NCBI GenBank assembly: GCA_028023455.1
Contig: JAQFVV010006215.1
Span: forward strand, 4,325,230-4,389,229
DNA length: 64,000 nucleotides
Direction of reading: 5' to 3'
From: Epiperipatus broadwayi
Lineage: Eukaryota > Onychophora > Udeonychophora > Euonychophora > Peripatidae
Numbering within the stretch: position 1 is the first letter of the stretch; every line of letters begins with the position of its first letter. The notes beneath the pieces are model-generated. The model saw only the letters and a program-made list of their open reading frames with translations, had not been told where the DNA came from and did not search any database. The position numbers and the translations under genes were made by a program. Shown piece by piece: positions 23,260-32,950 of the stretch.

Positions 23260-23680
23260 TTCCGGGACAACGTGCTCTTCAATAAAAAATTCAAATGACA
23301 ATAATTGATGTAGTAGTAAATACAAATTTTACAGAATGATCTATCCCAGAATTTAATTCCCCCATCTATTTTCTTTAATATATTCATCAGTGATTTTCCA
23401 GAAATAGAATACCGGAATTCATCCATAGATGACATTCCTTTGAATTTAAAATAAGATTATTTCCAAAAATAGAAATGTCTCTCAATAAGAATTTGAAAAA
23501 TTTCTAAATTGTTTTCAAAGATTATGGTCTCATTCTTTATTTTACAAAGATATTATGCTTAACTTTTCATCTAAACAATAGGAAAACATCTCTAATCTGA
23601 ATATCACTTTTTACAACCATAAACTAAAACATAACCTTACCCCATGTTATTTAGGAGTAACACTGAACTATAGCCTAACT

Positions 23681-24156
23681 CAGGGGGTGGGCAAATAGTG
23701 GTCCACTAAGAAATTTTATGCGGCCCTCCAAGACAATCAGAAAAATCTGCCTTGAACTGAGATTTCCTTTTTGTGTGTGACTGAAGATTCATCTTGTATT
23801 TTCCACTATGATGGCCATATCAATACACATGTGCAGTGTAGATATGATGTGCAATGCTTTTCCAGTTGATCTAGTTACTTTCAATTTTGTCTGTGCATTA
23901 GCAAATATATACATCTCCAACTTTAGTGAAACCATGAACCCTCTGAAAAAATGTAAAATCAGTGATAAATGTCATTTGTTTAATGAAGAATGGACAAATA
24001 AATATTTTTTTGGTAATACAGGGAATAAAACAGTGTGTTTATTGTGTCATGAAAAAGGTGTGGCCCTCCGCTAACCTTCGCTTCCACAAAGTGGCCCCCA
24101 ATGCGGCCCTCCACCAACCTCTGCGGCCCCCAAGCCAAAACAATTGCCCACCCCTG
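23681..24156 (+). mobile_element. Short hAT element with BED-finger coding, exact 8-bp duplication
   Basis: Ends CAGGGGGTGGGCAAA and, reversed, CAGGGGTGGGCAATTG. Flanks GCCTAACT at 23673-23680 and 24157-24164. At 476 bp it is far too short for a transposase, but 23935-24090 encodes KKCKISDKCHLFNEEWTNKY then FFGNTGNKTVCLLCHEK. This is the N-terminal zinc-finger region of the transposase family related to GTF2IRD2/ZBED proteins, so this is an internal-deletion derivative. Base composition is less AT-rich than its surroundings. Confidence 0.85.
23935..24074 (+). pseudogene. N-terminal transposase remnant inside the 476-bp hAT element
   Basis: Frame MNPLKKCKISDKCHLFNEEW then TNKYFF, with a V-C-L-L-C pair. 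It ends at a stop (24074); a +1 shift continues NLRFHKVAPNAAL, where the R-H pair of the BED-type finger would follow. A relic, not an expressed gene. Confidence 0.65.
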
Positions 24157-24800
24157 GCCTAACTTATTTCTTCATTAATCTATGACTAGATCAAAAATAA
24201 TTTCTAGCAATAATTTCTTTGGAAAACTGACTGGCACTATTTGGGATTATAATATAAGATATGGTCAACTTCCTTAGCACTGCTATATTCTATTGATGAA
24301 AACTGTTTCTATATTTAGATAATAAGTGTTCACACTAATCTTCTTGATATTTAATTAAATACTACCATGAGATATGCACTCAAATGTACTCCTTTGCAGT
24401 AATTTCCTGTTCTTTCACATATTCCCTAATGAATATCAGAAGTTGATCACAGAAAAATGTATAAAATCGGTTAAGTCAATGGAATAGTCAATAAATCAAT
24501 ATATAGTTTCACTTCCTAAAATTCATCTCAAATCAAAATCAACTTTATAGATGTTCAATCAAGAATCTGCACTAAAGAATTATGGCTTAAAAATGGACTA
24601 CCTTTGAGTTTCCAGACAAATTTATTTTTTTTAGATCAAACAGTAAAGCTGGCTGGATTTGATCTTCTTAAATGATGTTGGAATTTCATCAATATATTCA
24701 GGAAAATCCATGACCATTGTACTAATCAATTTTATAAATGGAATTTAGCAATTGTATTTATCTATGTAGATGTGAACAATTTTAAACTATGATCATGTAA

Positions 24801-25680
24801 TTAACGACTATTGAATCTATGGTTACAATGATATAATTGAAGTCACTGCAAAATCTATCTCCAAGGTGGATTCTCTACAGGTTTCTTTACGATATTTTTT
24901 TTAAAAGTTAAGCTATCTTTAAAAAATCCACTTTCTATCAGTTCAAACTATCATTACATTTAAACCAATACGTCATTGTTTTAATAGAATTAAATATATT
25001 TGTTTTGAAGGTGTTTAGCTTTCACGTTATTATTAAATTAAAGAACTTAAAAAAAAAAAAAATTAAATAACAATGTTAGGTAAATGAGTTTATTTTCTTT
25101 ATGTTTTAATCCACAAATTATTCGTAGTCTTTTTGTCAGTCATGTGATATCAGAGCTCCAAAATGAACCATTTGGAGAAGCGGAGGGGGGGGTGCCCTCA
25201 AGGTTTTTATACTATGGTATGTTAAACCATATGGGTAATCATTAAACAAACTTTAATTTCTTGTATTGCTTATTATATATATTATTGAAGAAATTATTTG
25301 CTCATTTTTTAAAAAATACCTAAAGCTTTTCTGCACCGATTTTTCTTTTTTAATATCATTTGTCAAGGTTTTCTTCTTTTTTTACAGTCGTTTTTTTTTT
25401 TTAACATACATTTGATTGTTATTCTACGTTTAATTTCGCATCAAATTAATTGCTTTACTTGTTTTTAACACACACGCATCATATATATTGTAGTCATTTT
25501 TATACTTGAGCATTTTCTAATCATAAACGTTCAACTTATTGTTTGTACTTTTATTTATTCTAAATAAACATTGCAATAGCCTTTAATTGTTTTTAAACAT
25601 TCAGGTTTATGTTTTATAAAAAAAAAGCTAAATTTCAATTATTTATTACAATTACAGTGATCTGCAATATATATAAAAAT
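24801..25680. other. AT-rich spacer
   Basis: No gene; a G-run (GGAGGGGGGGGTGCCC) near 25182 is the only compositional oddity. Confidence 0.45.
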
Positions 25681-25985
25681 CTGGGTTTGAAGACATGTAG
25701 GTGTCTGAAAACTTCAGATTTTCCACTCAATAGATAACTTTTAGATAAGTGCTTGTCTTTGGGTTGGTATTTTTAGATCTAGTGTCTGAACCTACCCTGG
25801 CACCTCTCTGAGGAGTGCCAAAGCACGAAACCATGGTCAGGGGTTTGGGGGGGTTCCTGACAGAGATATTTTAAATGCTGGCTCTGGCTAAGCATTTATC
25901 ACAAAGCTTGTTGAGGAAATTGGCAATCCTCATTGTTTATAACTTACAAGCTTAAGAGAATAGGGTCATGTGATCTAAGACTCTT
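25681..25985 (+). mobile_element. F3 repeat with hammerhead ribozyme
   Basis: Order: CTGAA-AAC-TTCAG hairpin (25705-25717), AGATCTAG box (25775-25782), ribozyme (25783-25862), GATATTTTAAATGCTGG, and a 3' end with AACTTACAAGCTTAAG and GGGTCATGTGAT. The left boundary is approximate. The 3' end recurs at 538-580. Related to F4 at 56.5 kb by the TTTTAGATCTAGTG.CTGAA segment and the post-ribozyme GATTTTAAAT stretch. Confidence 0.65.
25783..25862 (+). ncRNA. Hammerhead ribozyme, F3
   Basis: CTGAGGA at 25808-25814 fits CTGANGA (position 7 is free). Stem II GTGC-CAAA-GCAC (25815-25826) is perfect, GAAA is at 25827-25830 and stem III is ACC-AT-GGT. Cleavage is predicted after C25838. Inner stem I is ACCTCT/AGGGGT (six pairs, one G-T). 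After an internal loop, the outer stem I is formed by GTCTGAACC against GGTTCCTGAC with one mismatch and one bulge. Sequence differs from F1 nearly everywhere outside the core, which is strong evidence that the fold is what is conserved. Confidence 0.75.
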
Positions 25986-26246
25986 ATTTTGACTATTTAT
26001 ATAAAAATCTGTTTTAAAATTTTTTTTAACTGTCACATTTCTTTAATTATCCATTAAGTGTATGCCTAGTTTCATAGCTTTAATTTTAATGAAATTAACC
26101 CCCCCTCCCCACTATTATAAAATTTTAATAATTCTGTTCACCATAGTGTAGAGTTTGTCCCCTCTGGGTGCTCAATCAACAATCTGAAACAATAATAATT
26201 CTTTTACCTTTTTTTTAATATAACAAATTCTTTTTATATTTTATAA
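25986..26246. other. Spacer
   Basis: Nothing recognised; a short C-rich run near 26100. Confidence 0.4.
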
Positions 26247-26330
26247 TGTGTATCGGTTGTATAAGATGGAGTGGATGACTGTAGAGAACTGCAAAGTCTG
26301 GGTTCAAATTCCCTTTAAATACAGGTTAAA
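26247..26330 (+). mobile_element. F5 3' fragment with B box
   Basis: TGTATCGGTTGTATAAGATGG through GGGTTCAAATTCCC matches the F5 3' part. Ribozyme half absent. Confidence 0.6.
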
Positions 26331-26563
26331 TAAAATTGAACATAAACAACAACTATAATAAAATATAGTTATATTGAATTTAAAATATCCCTTTTGTATT
26401 AAAATGTATATTGTTTGTAAAATCCTCTAAGCCAAAATACGATATTTTATTTCGTCCAGGATGAATTTAAATGGAAATTTTTTTGTTTGTTGTTTTATTC
26501 TGGTGTCAAAATAATTCCAGGATTGATTTTCAATTTAAAAATTCACTAGTCTATAATATTAAA

Positions 26564-26619
26564 CAGGCAAAACTCTCTATACAGTAGCATAAGAGATGAT
26601 CGTGTGATGTTTAGTAGCT
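26564..26619. mobile_element. F1 mini-copy with 12-bp target duplication
   Basis: Only the GGCAAAACTCTC end plus the GATGATCGTGTGATG tail remain. Flanked by TATAATATTAAA at 26552-26563 and 26620-26631. It shows that two end segments alone can be found as an inserted unit. Confidence 0.75.
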
Positions 26620-26631
26620 TATAATATTAAA

Positions 26632-27120
26632 TTTTATTGGCTGTAATTTTCCATATGCAGTATTAGTTTTGTTTTGTTTTTTAAAGTCATATTTGGAAAA
26701 AATATTCTATTGTCATTTATTTTCCATTTTCAATATTAAATCTATAATTATAAAGCGCTGAAAACTTTGAAACTATTCAAAAGGAAGTCAATCTCCGATA
26801 ATGCGCTATTTCTTAAATATTATAAATTTCCACCCACTCGCCCACCGGTAAGTGTTTAGAGCGTACTTTTTACATACACCAATTCTTACAGACCATGTTT
26901 AAATCAGGGCTTGAGTCTATTGTGTGCCTGATGTTATAATAAAATATTCAATTGTAAAAATCTATTTAATCCATCGCAATAAAAAAAAAAAAATCGTTTT
27001 TATTTTTTCTGAAGATATTTCCCATATATGAAAAAAATATTTACACGTAAAATAAACAAGATATAATTAAAGGGGATTTTAAAAACTTCCTTCAGCTATT
27101 CACTCTATGTTATATAATCA
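26632..27120. other. AT-rich spacer
   Basis: Nothing recognised. Confidence 0.45.
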
Positions 27121-27335
27121 ATACACATTAAAACACATGTGAAAAAGATAAATGATCTCCAATACACGTATTTCGTGCTAAACCAAGCAATCATCACTTG
27201 GTCCAGATCATCATCTCCCCCATACACATATATAATTAGTGCTCAGTTATATTAAGATAGCAAATCTTCAAACTTTAATGGACCTCAATTTTCTCCACCC
27301 TCCAACTCTTATGAAAATCTGATGATGGAACATCA
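27121..27335 (-). mobile_element. F5 copy, minus strand, first of an inverted pair
   Basis: Minus-strand reading gives the TTAAAGTTTGAAGATTTGCT block, a TA/TG run, the ribozyme (27152-27211) and ACATGTG-containing sequence. It faces the plus-strand copy that starts at about 27340. Confidence 0.65.
27152..27211 (-). ncRNA. Hammerhead ribozyme, F5 copy 3 (one core change)
   Basis: Stem I outer ATGATCT/AGATCAT and inner CCAA/TTGG, stem II TGCT/AGCA, GAAA, stem III ATA/TGT. The first core strand is GTGATGA, so the conserved C3 is G. This would be expected to abolish or sharply reduce activity. Confidence 0.55.
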
Positions 27336-27339
27336 GAGT

Positions 27340-27675
27340 GACTTAAGGTCAACATAGGTATGACAACAATATTGGCATCAACAAGGATTTGAGCATTTTA
27401 TCATCAGATTTCCAATGGTATTGATGGCTGAAGAATTGGAGGATGGAGAAGATTGAGGTTTGCCTTTTAAAGTTTGAAGATGTGCTATCTTAATATAACT
27501 GAGCACTGATTATATATGTGTGTGTGAGAGATGATGACCTGAACCAAGTAATAAGTGCTGCTTCAGCACGAAACACATGTGTGTGGCAATGTGTATCGTT
27601 TATATAAGATGGAGTGGATAGCTGAAGGAAGCTTGAAAGTCTGAGTTCAAATCCCATTTAATTAATCTTAAAGTC
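27340..27675 (+). mobile_element. F5 copy, plus strand, second of an inverted pair
   Basis: Full F5 order with the CATCATCAGATTTCC block, the ribozyme relic near 27525-27585 (stem II GTGCTG-CTT-CAGCAC and GAAAC intact, CTGATGA changed to GTAATAA, 3' stem I strand lost), and the B box GAGTTCAAATCCC at about 27640. Confidence 0.65.
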
Positions 27676-27756
27676 CGGTATTTACAATATACTAGTATTG
27701 ATTTATATACTTATAAGAGAGAATGATAAGAAACGATAAACTACCATCAATAATAA

Positions 27757-27845
27757 TGGGTCATTATTGTATTTATCTGAAATGGATGGCGTCGGAGTTG
27801 TGAGTGGAGGGAGTTTGACAGTAGTAAATGAAACTGTAACAATAA
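27757..27845. repeat. Interspersed repeat R6, copy 1
   Basis: About 85 bp (CATTATTGTATTTATCTGA then TGGATGG.GTC..AGTTG.GAGTGGAG) shared with 46138-46222. Identity unknown. Confidence 0.6.
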
Positions 27846-27996
27846 TAATCTACTGTTACTGCTTGATTTACCTAGATTTCTAAATTTGCGTTTAGTCAGG
27901 AAACTTAATATAACGTGGCCATCTTGAAGTGGGTCACAACACCGATAAAGAATTTAATTCAAGTAAATATAAAAACAATCAGGATTTTTTACCCCC

Positions 27997-28037
27997 CATA
28001 TGTCATAGCATTGACCGGGAGGCGAACCCACAACCGT
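27997..28037 (-). mobile_element. SINE S1 fragment
   Basis: Minus strand carries the S1 B box (GTGGGTTCGCCTCCC) and the CATGCTATGACATATG-like stretch. Only the 3' half is present. Confidence 0.55.
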
Positions 28038-28227
28038 ATTTTTAAAGGAATTAGATCACATTGATTAAAAATTTTGAGTCAATGCAGTGCTGAAAATTAA
28101 ATAAAAAGTAAACTGAAACTAGTAAATGCTTAATTATGTTATCTAAAGTATATCCTTAAAAATAAATATATTTGGGAGGAAAAAATAGCGTTGAGTAATT
28201 TCTATTGTTTATTTATTTTTTTTTTTT

Positions 28228-28328
28228 CATATGTCATAGCATCGTCCGGGACGCGAACCCACAACCGTCTGCAACCAACTACTTGCTTGCATGGCCGCTG
28301 CGATACCTCTCGGCTAACAATGCAAGAC
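28228..28328 (-). mobile_element. SINE S1 with A and B boxes
   Basis: Minus strand reads TTAGCCGAGAGGTATCGCAG (A-box type, tRNA-Leu/Ser-like), an extended variable region, and GTGGGTTCGCGTCCCGG (B box), then ACGATGCTATGACATATG and an A-rich tail. It has the best-preserved pol III promoter of the four S1 copies. The 71-aa frame across it is a by-product. Confidence 0.7.
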
Positions 28329-28339
28329 TATTTATTTAA

Positions 28340-29449
28340 TATTCAGAACTTCGTGGCTGACACACACCAACACAAAAGAAGTAGCATATATTTATCAATT
28401 ATGTAAGTTAAATCAATTTTGTAAAGTAGTTTGTGAAGACTGGAAGAAGGTCAGTGCCTAGGAACACCCACATCTTTGGTTTTTTAAAGGGTAATTAGGC
28501 CACTGTCAGAAAATGCAAATGCAAAAAATATATATTTGAAGACATAGAACTGATAGGTAAATAGTAAATACGGCCAAGTTTACTATATATAAAAAAAAAA
28601 ATTAACTAGAACTAGTATTTATAAGTATATAATTTTATTTTGCTTAAAGATATAACAATATATTTCTGATTGCCAAATATTAATTTAAAAAGAAAGAAAA
28701 GAAACAATTTGTTGTTATAAAAAACAATAAGAAATTAAGATTGGAGAAACAAAATAAAATCTGATTTTTTTTTTTTGAAAGACACTGAAGTAGAAAATTG
28801 GCATTTAAATTCCAAAAAAACATGCTTTGGGTAAAAAAGAAGAGGCACAATTTAAAAAAGCTATAAAAGACAATTTAAAAGTAAAAAACGCTACATATCA
28901 GAGCAGAGTAGATGCCAGAATCTAGTCATTGGATCACAGACATCCATTTTTATTGTAAAGTCTCAAGTTTAATATGTAAAGTAATTTTAAATCTTATCTG
29001 TCAATCATTCTTCACAAGAAATCCTGAAACAAACAACTTAACTAGATAATAATTAGGAAATTAATTATTAGTATATCCTCATCACAGGATCCAAAAGCTA
29101 AATTTATGCATCTAGCTTTTTTAGAATGTTGGATTCAACCTTTAAATATGCATCCACATTTATATTCCAGCTATGTAGTGCCTATGAGAGAAATGAGAAA
29201 AGGATTATCCTCTTAAGCCTAGTATAAAGTTTAAAGCATGTTCTTGCCATGCCAAAGACTATATTCACCTAATATAGATATGTTCATTTTACTGCAGAAT
29301 GTGAAAAAGAATTAAAACTACCAAGAAAATTTATAAATTTAGTTGCAAGTTAAAACTATAAAAACTAGTTTTATAAAAAATAATTGAAGTTAGAAATACC
29401 TAATGAATAAGAATGGCAAAGCCCTATCCACTTCAAATTGTATGTAAAG
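28340..29449. other. Spacer with no recognised feature
   Basis: Some slightly less AT-rich stretches near 29090-29300, but I could not read a known protein from them. Confidence 0.4.
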
Positions 29450-29462
29450 TACTTGACAGTAA

Positions 29463-29607
29463 ATAAGGTAAAACTCTCCATACAGTAATGCCACCCTGTG
29501 TCAACCAGAGTAATCAATGGATGCCAGGGGCTTGTGCATAAAATCCCTATCTAATGCCTACTCATCCAAACAATTATGTGCTAGTATAAGAGATGGTGAT
29601 CATGTGA
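29463..29607. mobile_element. Rearranged F1 copy with 13-bp target duplication
   Basis: A minus-strand F1 piece from the GAGTTTTACC end back to TTGGATGAG (just 3' of the ribozyme cleavage site) is joined to a plus-strand tail ACAATTATGTGCTAG through GATCATGTGAT. It is flanked by TACTTGACAGTAA at 29450-29462 and 29608-29620. The ribozyme core itself is absent. Confidence 0.8.
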
Positions 29608-29620
29608 TACTTGACAGTAA

Positions 29621-30860
29621 CATAAATGAACGTGAAAACATTTAATATTGATAAGAAATTTACAAATTTCAGTTTTAAAAGTTATTTAATAAAAGTTTAA
29701 TTATTTATAATTTTTATTTGGTGAAATATTCAAGTGTAATAGATAAAATTGTAATCTCTAAATTTTTATTTCTATGTTGAAATAGTAGAACAAGGAATAT
29801 TCTTATTTTTTGCAAGGGTAAAATGAAAAAGAAAAATCTGAAATTTTTCTATATTAATGTAATAAGTAATGTAAGTGAATTTGACATATTCATCAGATAT
29901 AATCAAGCCAATATTTTTAGGTCTATTGGGGTATAATAATATAATTAGTTAAGATTACTATAACATTTAATAATATGATAAAAATATATGTGATGGATAT
30001 ATTAGTTCAAACTCTATTTATATGAATATTTTTTGCGGTTATTTACTTTTAATTAATATATTTTTAATTAATTAATCATAGATAAATATTTTTGCTGAGC
30101 AAGTTTATTTAAGTAAGATTAGGGAGAGTTGTGACATCATTCTGGGTATCTATGCTTTCTGCAAGCTAAAATCAGGAATTATAACAGGGAAACAAGTATA
30201 AATATTGAAGGTTTAAAATAAAGTCTGAAGACTAGCTTTTTATAAGCAGGTAGTAACTTCTTATCATAGTTTGCAATGTGAGTCATACATATATATTTTT
30301 GTTCCTGAATTTTAAGGTTAGATGATATATCTGGAAATATAACCTGTATTTTGAAAAAATTTAGAAGCCCAATATGTGAGATTATATATTATAATTTATT
30401 TATTTTAGCAAAAAGAATTAAATATACTTATGTATATTAAGAATTATGTTAAATGTGAAGATCTAAAGAGTGCTAGATTGATGATTGTTAAAATCAGCAT
30501 CAAACAGGTTTAACTACATTTCAATCTGGAATGTGATGAATTTAGTGCATATGAAAATATAATTTATTAAGTCATTTTATGTATTTGTGGTTCACCAACA
30601 TAGACTTCTGTAGTTTAATATTCTCTTAATTTTCCCTTATAGCATATATTTAAACTCACCAACTCATTGCATTTGAGTGCCCTCATTTTTTCATTACATT
30701 TGAATATTACAAATGAACAAAAAGGAATTTATTTAAATCTTTGTTATTAGATTGTTCTATTTCTTAGACAACATTTGACTTTCTAATGGGAACATGATTA
30801 TCCTGAGATTAATATCTTCAAAAAAGGATTTACTGAGAGAGTTTTGTTTTATTCTTCCTG
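29621..30860. other. AT-rich spacer ending in a (TA)n run
   Basis: Nothing recognised; the TA run (about 30871-30889) borders the F2 array. Confidence 0.45.
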
Positions 30861-31031
30861 GCACATTTTACAATATATATATATATATATGAAAAACAAA
30901 AAAAACACAAGTTAAAAAACTTGCTAATGCTTGTATTTATGATAACAGATGGCGTTCTACCAAAAACACCATCAAGCGTAGTTTTCTGTTTACATAAACG
31001 TCAGAGCGAGCATTCACTATCTCTAACTTTA

Positions 31032-31089
31032 ATTCCACTTTCAGATCATGATTTCAAGCTATTTGCTATCGTCAGTGAAAGACAGGAAT
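31032..31089 (-). ncRNA. Hammerhead ribozyme, F2 unit 1
   Basis: Minus strand: CTGACGA (fits CTGANGA), stem II AGC-AAATA-GCT flanked by a T-T mismatch at the core, GAAA, stem III ATC-AT-GAT, cleavage C. Stem I inner CTTTCA/TGAAAG, outer ATTCC/GGAAT with an asymmetric internal loop. Confidence 0.75.
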
Positions 31090-31442
31090 AAGAAACTAGA
31101 TCTAAACACAAACTCTGAGCATTTATGAAACAGTTTCTATTCAGCTTGCAAGCGTGAATCTTTTAGACATGTTAATGTCTTCAAACTCAGCATAGCAAGC
31201 CAGATAGCTACATGGGTCTGATCTCAGTTCAGCATCACCACATAGTAGAAGCCTCTGCAATATACATCATTGCAAGAAAGACCTCAAAGGTACATTTATG
31301 AAAAAAAAAAAAAAAACACAAGTTAAAAAACTTGCTAACGCTTGTATTTATGATAACAGATGGCGTTCTACCAAAAACACCGTCAAGTGTAGTTTTCTGT
31401 TTACATAAACATCAGAGCGAGCATTCACTATCTCTGACTTTA

Positions 31443-31500
31443 ATTCCACTTTCAGATCATGATTTCAAGCTATTTTCTATCGTCAGTGAAAGACAGGAAT
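31443..31500 (-). ncRNA. Hammerhead ribozyme, F2 unit 2 (stem II mutation)
   Basis: As unit 1, but one C in the 5' strand of stem II is A, removing one of three pairs. The core, stem I and stem III are unchanged. Confidence 0.7.
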
Positions 31501-31851
31501 AAGAAACTAGATCTAAACACAAACTCTGAGCATTTATAAAACAGTTTCTATTCAGCTTGCGAGCGTGAATCTTTTAGACACGTTAATGTCTTCAAACTCA
31601 GCATAGCAAGCCAGATAGCTACATGGGTCTGATCTCAGTTCAGCATCACCACATAGTAGAAGCCTCTGCAATATACATCATTGCAAGAAAGACCTCAAAG
31701 GTACATTTATGAAAAACAAAAAAAACACAAGTTAAAAAACTTGCTAACGCTTGTATTTATGATAACAGATGGCGTTCTACCAAAAACACCATCAAGCGTA
31801 GTTTTCTGTTTACATAAATGTCAGAGCGAGCATTCACTATCTCTAACTTTA

Positions 31852-31909
31852 ATTCCACTTTCAGATCATGATTTCAAGCTATTTGCTATCGTCAGTGAAA
31901 GACAGGAAT
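31852..31909 (-). ncRNA. Hammerhead ribozyme, F2 unit 3
   Basis: Identical in core, stems and loops to unit 1, 820 bp downstream. Confidence 0.75.
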
Positions 31910-32376
31910 AAGAAACTAGATCTAAACACAAACTCTGAGCATTTATGAAACAGTTTCTATTCAGCTTGCAAGCGTGAATCTTTTAGACACGTTAATGTCT
32001 TCAAACTCAGCATAGCAAGCCAGATAGCTACATGGGTCTGATCTCAGTTCAGCATCACCACATAGTAGAAGCCTCTGCAATATACATCATTGCAAGAAAG
32101 ACCTCAAAGGTACATTTATGAAAAACAAAAAAAACACAAGTTAAAAAACTTGCTAACGCTTGTATTTATGATAACAGATGGCGTTCTACCAAAAACACTG
32201 TCAAGCGTAGTTTTCTGTTTACATAAACGTCAGAGCGAGCATTCACTATCTCTAACTTTAATTCCACTTTCTATGCTGAGTTTGAAGACATTAACATGTG
32301 TAAAAGATTAATGCTTGCAAGCTGAATAGAAACTGTTTCATAAATGCTCAGAGTTTGTGTTTAGATCTAGTTTCTT

Positions 32377-32434
32377 ATTCCTGTCTTTCACTGATGATAG
32401 CAAATAGCTTGAAATCATGATCTGAAAGTGGAAT
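32377..32434 (+). ncRNA. Hammerhead ribozyme, F2 inverted unit 1
   Basis: CTGATGA at 32391-32397, stem II AGC-AAATA-GCT, GAAA at 32411-32414, stem III ATC-AT-GAT, predicted cleavage after C32422. CTTTCA (32385-32390) pairs with TGAAAG (32423-32428) and ATTCC (32377-32381) with GGAAT (32430-32434). Position 7 is T here and C in the opposite-strand units, a change the core tolerates. Confidence 0.78.
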
Positions 32435-32638
32435 TAAAGTTAGAGATAGTGAATGCTCGCTCTGACGTTTATGTAAACAGAAAACTACGCTTAACGGTGT
32501 TTTTGGTAGAATGCCATCTGTTATCATAAATACAAGCATTAGCAAGTTTTTTAACTTGTGTTTTTTTTTTGTTTTTCATAAATGTACCTTTGAGGTCTTT
32601 CTTGCAATGATGTATATTGCAGAGGCTTCTACTATGTG

Positions 32639-32665
32639 GTGATGCTGAACTGAGATCAGACCCAT
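32639..32665 (+). promoter_or_regulatory. Conserved hairpin of F2
   Basis: CTGAAC-TGA-GATCAG flanked by GGTGATG and ACCCAT. This is the F2 counterpart of the 12-bp F1 hairpin at 8748-8775. It repeats in each F2 unit (reverse complement near 31210-31240, 31625-31650 and 32035-32060). Confidence 0.5.
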
Positions 32666-32787
32666 GTAGCTATCTGGCTTGCTATGCTGAGTTTGAAGAC
32701 ATTAACGTGTCTAAAAGATTCACACTTGCAAGCTGAATAGAAACTGTTTCATAAATGCTCAGAGTTTGTGTTTAGATCTAGTTTCTT

Positions 32788-32845
32788 ATTCCTGTCTTTC
32801 ACTGATGATAGCAAATAGCTTGAAATCATGATCTGAAAGTGGAAT
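32788..32845 (+). ncRNA. Hammerhead ribozyme, F2 inverted unit 2
   Basis: CTGATGA at 32802-32808, GAAA at 32822-32825, cleavage C at 32833, same stems as the unit 411 bp upstream. Transcription through both inverted units would release an exact 411-nt monomer between C32422 and C32833. Confidence 0.78.
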
Positions 32846-32950
32846 TAAAGTTAGAGATAGTGAATGCTCACTCTGACGTTTATGTAAACAGAAAACTACG
32901 CTTGACGGTGTTTTTGGTAGAATGCCATCTGTTATCATATATATATATTG

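Larger units (their letters stand above)
23260..24800 (+). pseudogene. LINE-C fossil (RT box to C-terminus), split by a hAT element
   Basis: Left part: FFNIFISDFPE followed by IDDIPLN (the YADD box, altered), then SNLNITFYNHKLKHNLTPCY and LGVTLNYSLT, ending at the hAT insertion (23681). Right part from 24165: KIISSNNFFGKLTGTIW, EKCIKSVKSME, IHLKSKSTL, and a tail. The series is that of jockey/CR1-like LINEs with the KLKHDFTPKYLGVTLD signature. Same family as the minus-strand fossil at 49875-50530. Broken by many stops. Confidence 0.7.
30889..32940. repeat. F2 array: tandem and inverted ~410-bp ribozyme units
   Basis: Three whole units and one partial unit lie head to tail from 30889 to 32274. 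Then two units in the opposite orientation run from about 32266 to 32936, the last cut by a (TA)n run. Spacing of ribozymes is 411, 409 and (inverted half) 411 bp. Units are highly similar. Each whole unit holds a hairpin like that of F1, an AGATCTAG box and a hammerhead on the same strand. (TA)n borders both ends. The 60-76-codon frames in it are repeat by-products. This resembles HHR satellite DNA of newts, schistosomes and cave crickets and the animal retrozymes. Confidence 0.85.

Noticed and set aside
31681-32311. Repeated 73-76-codon frames beginning MQERPQRYIYEKQKK
   Set aside because: They are the same F2 unit read through in one frame, and are not conserved as proteins (the units' frames end at different junctions).
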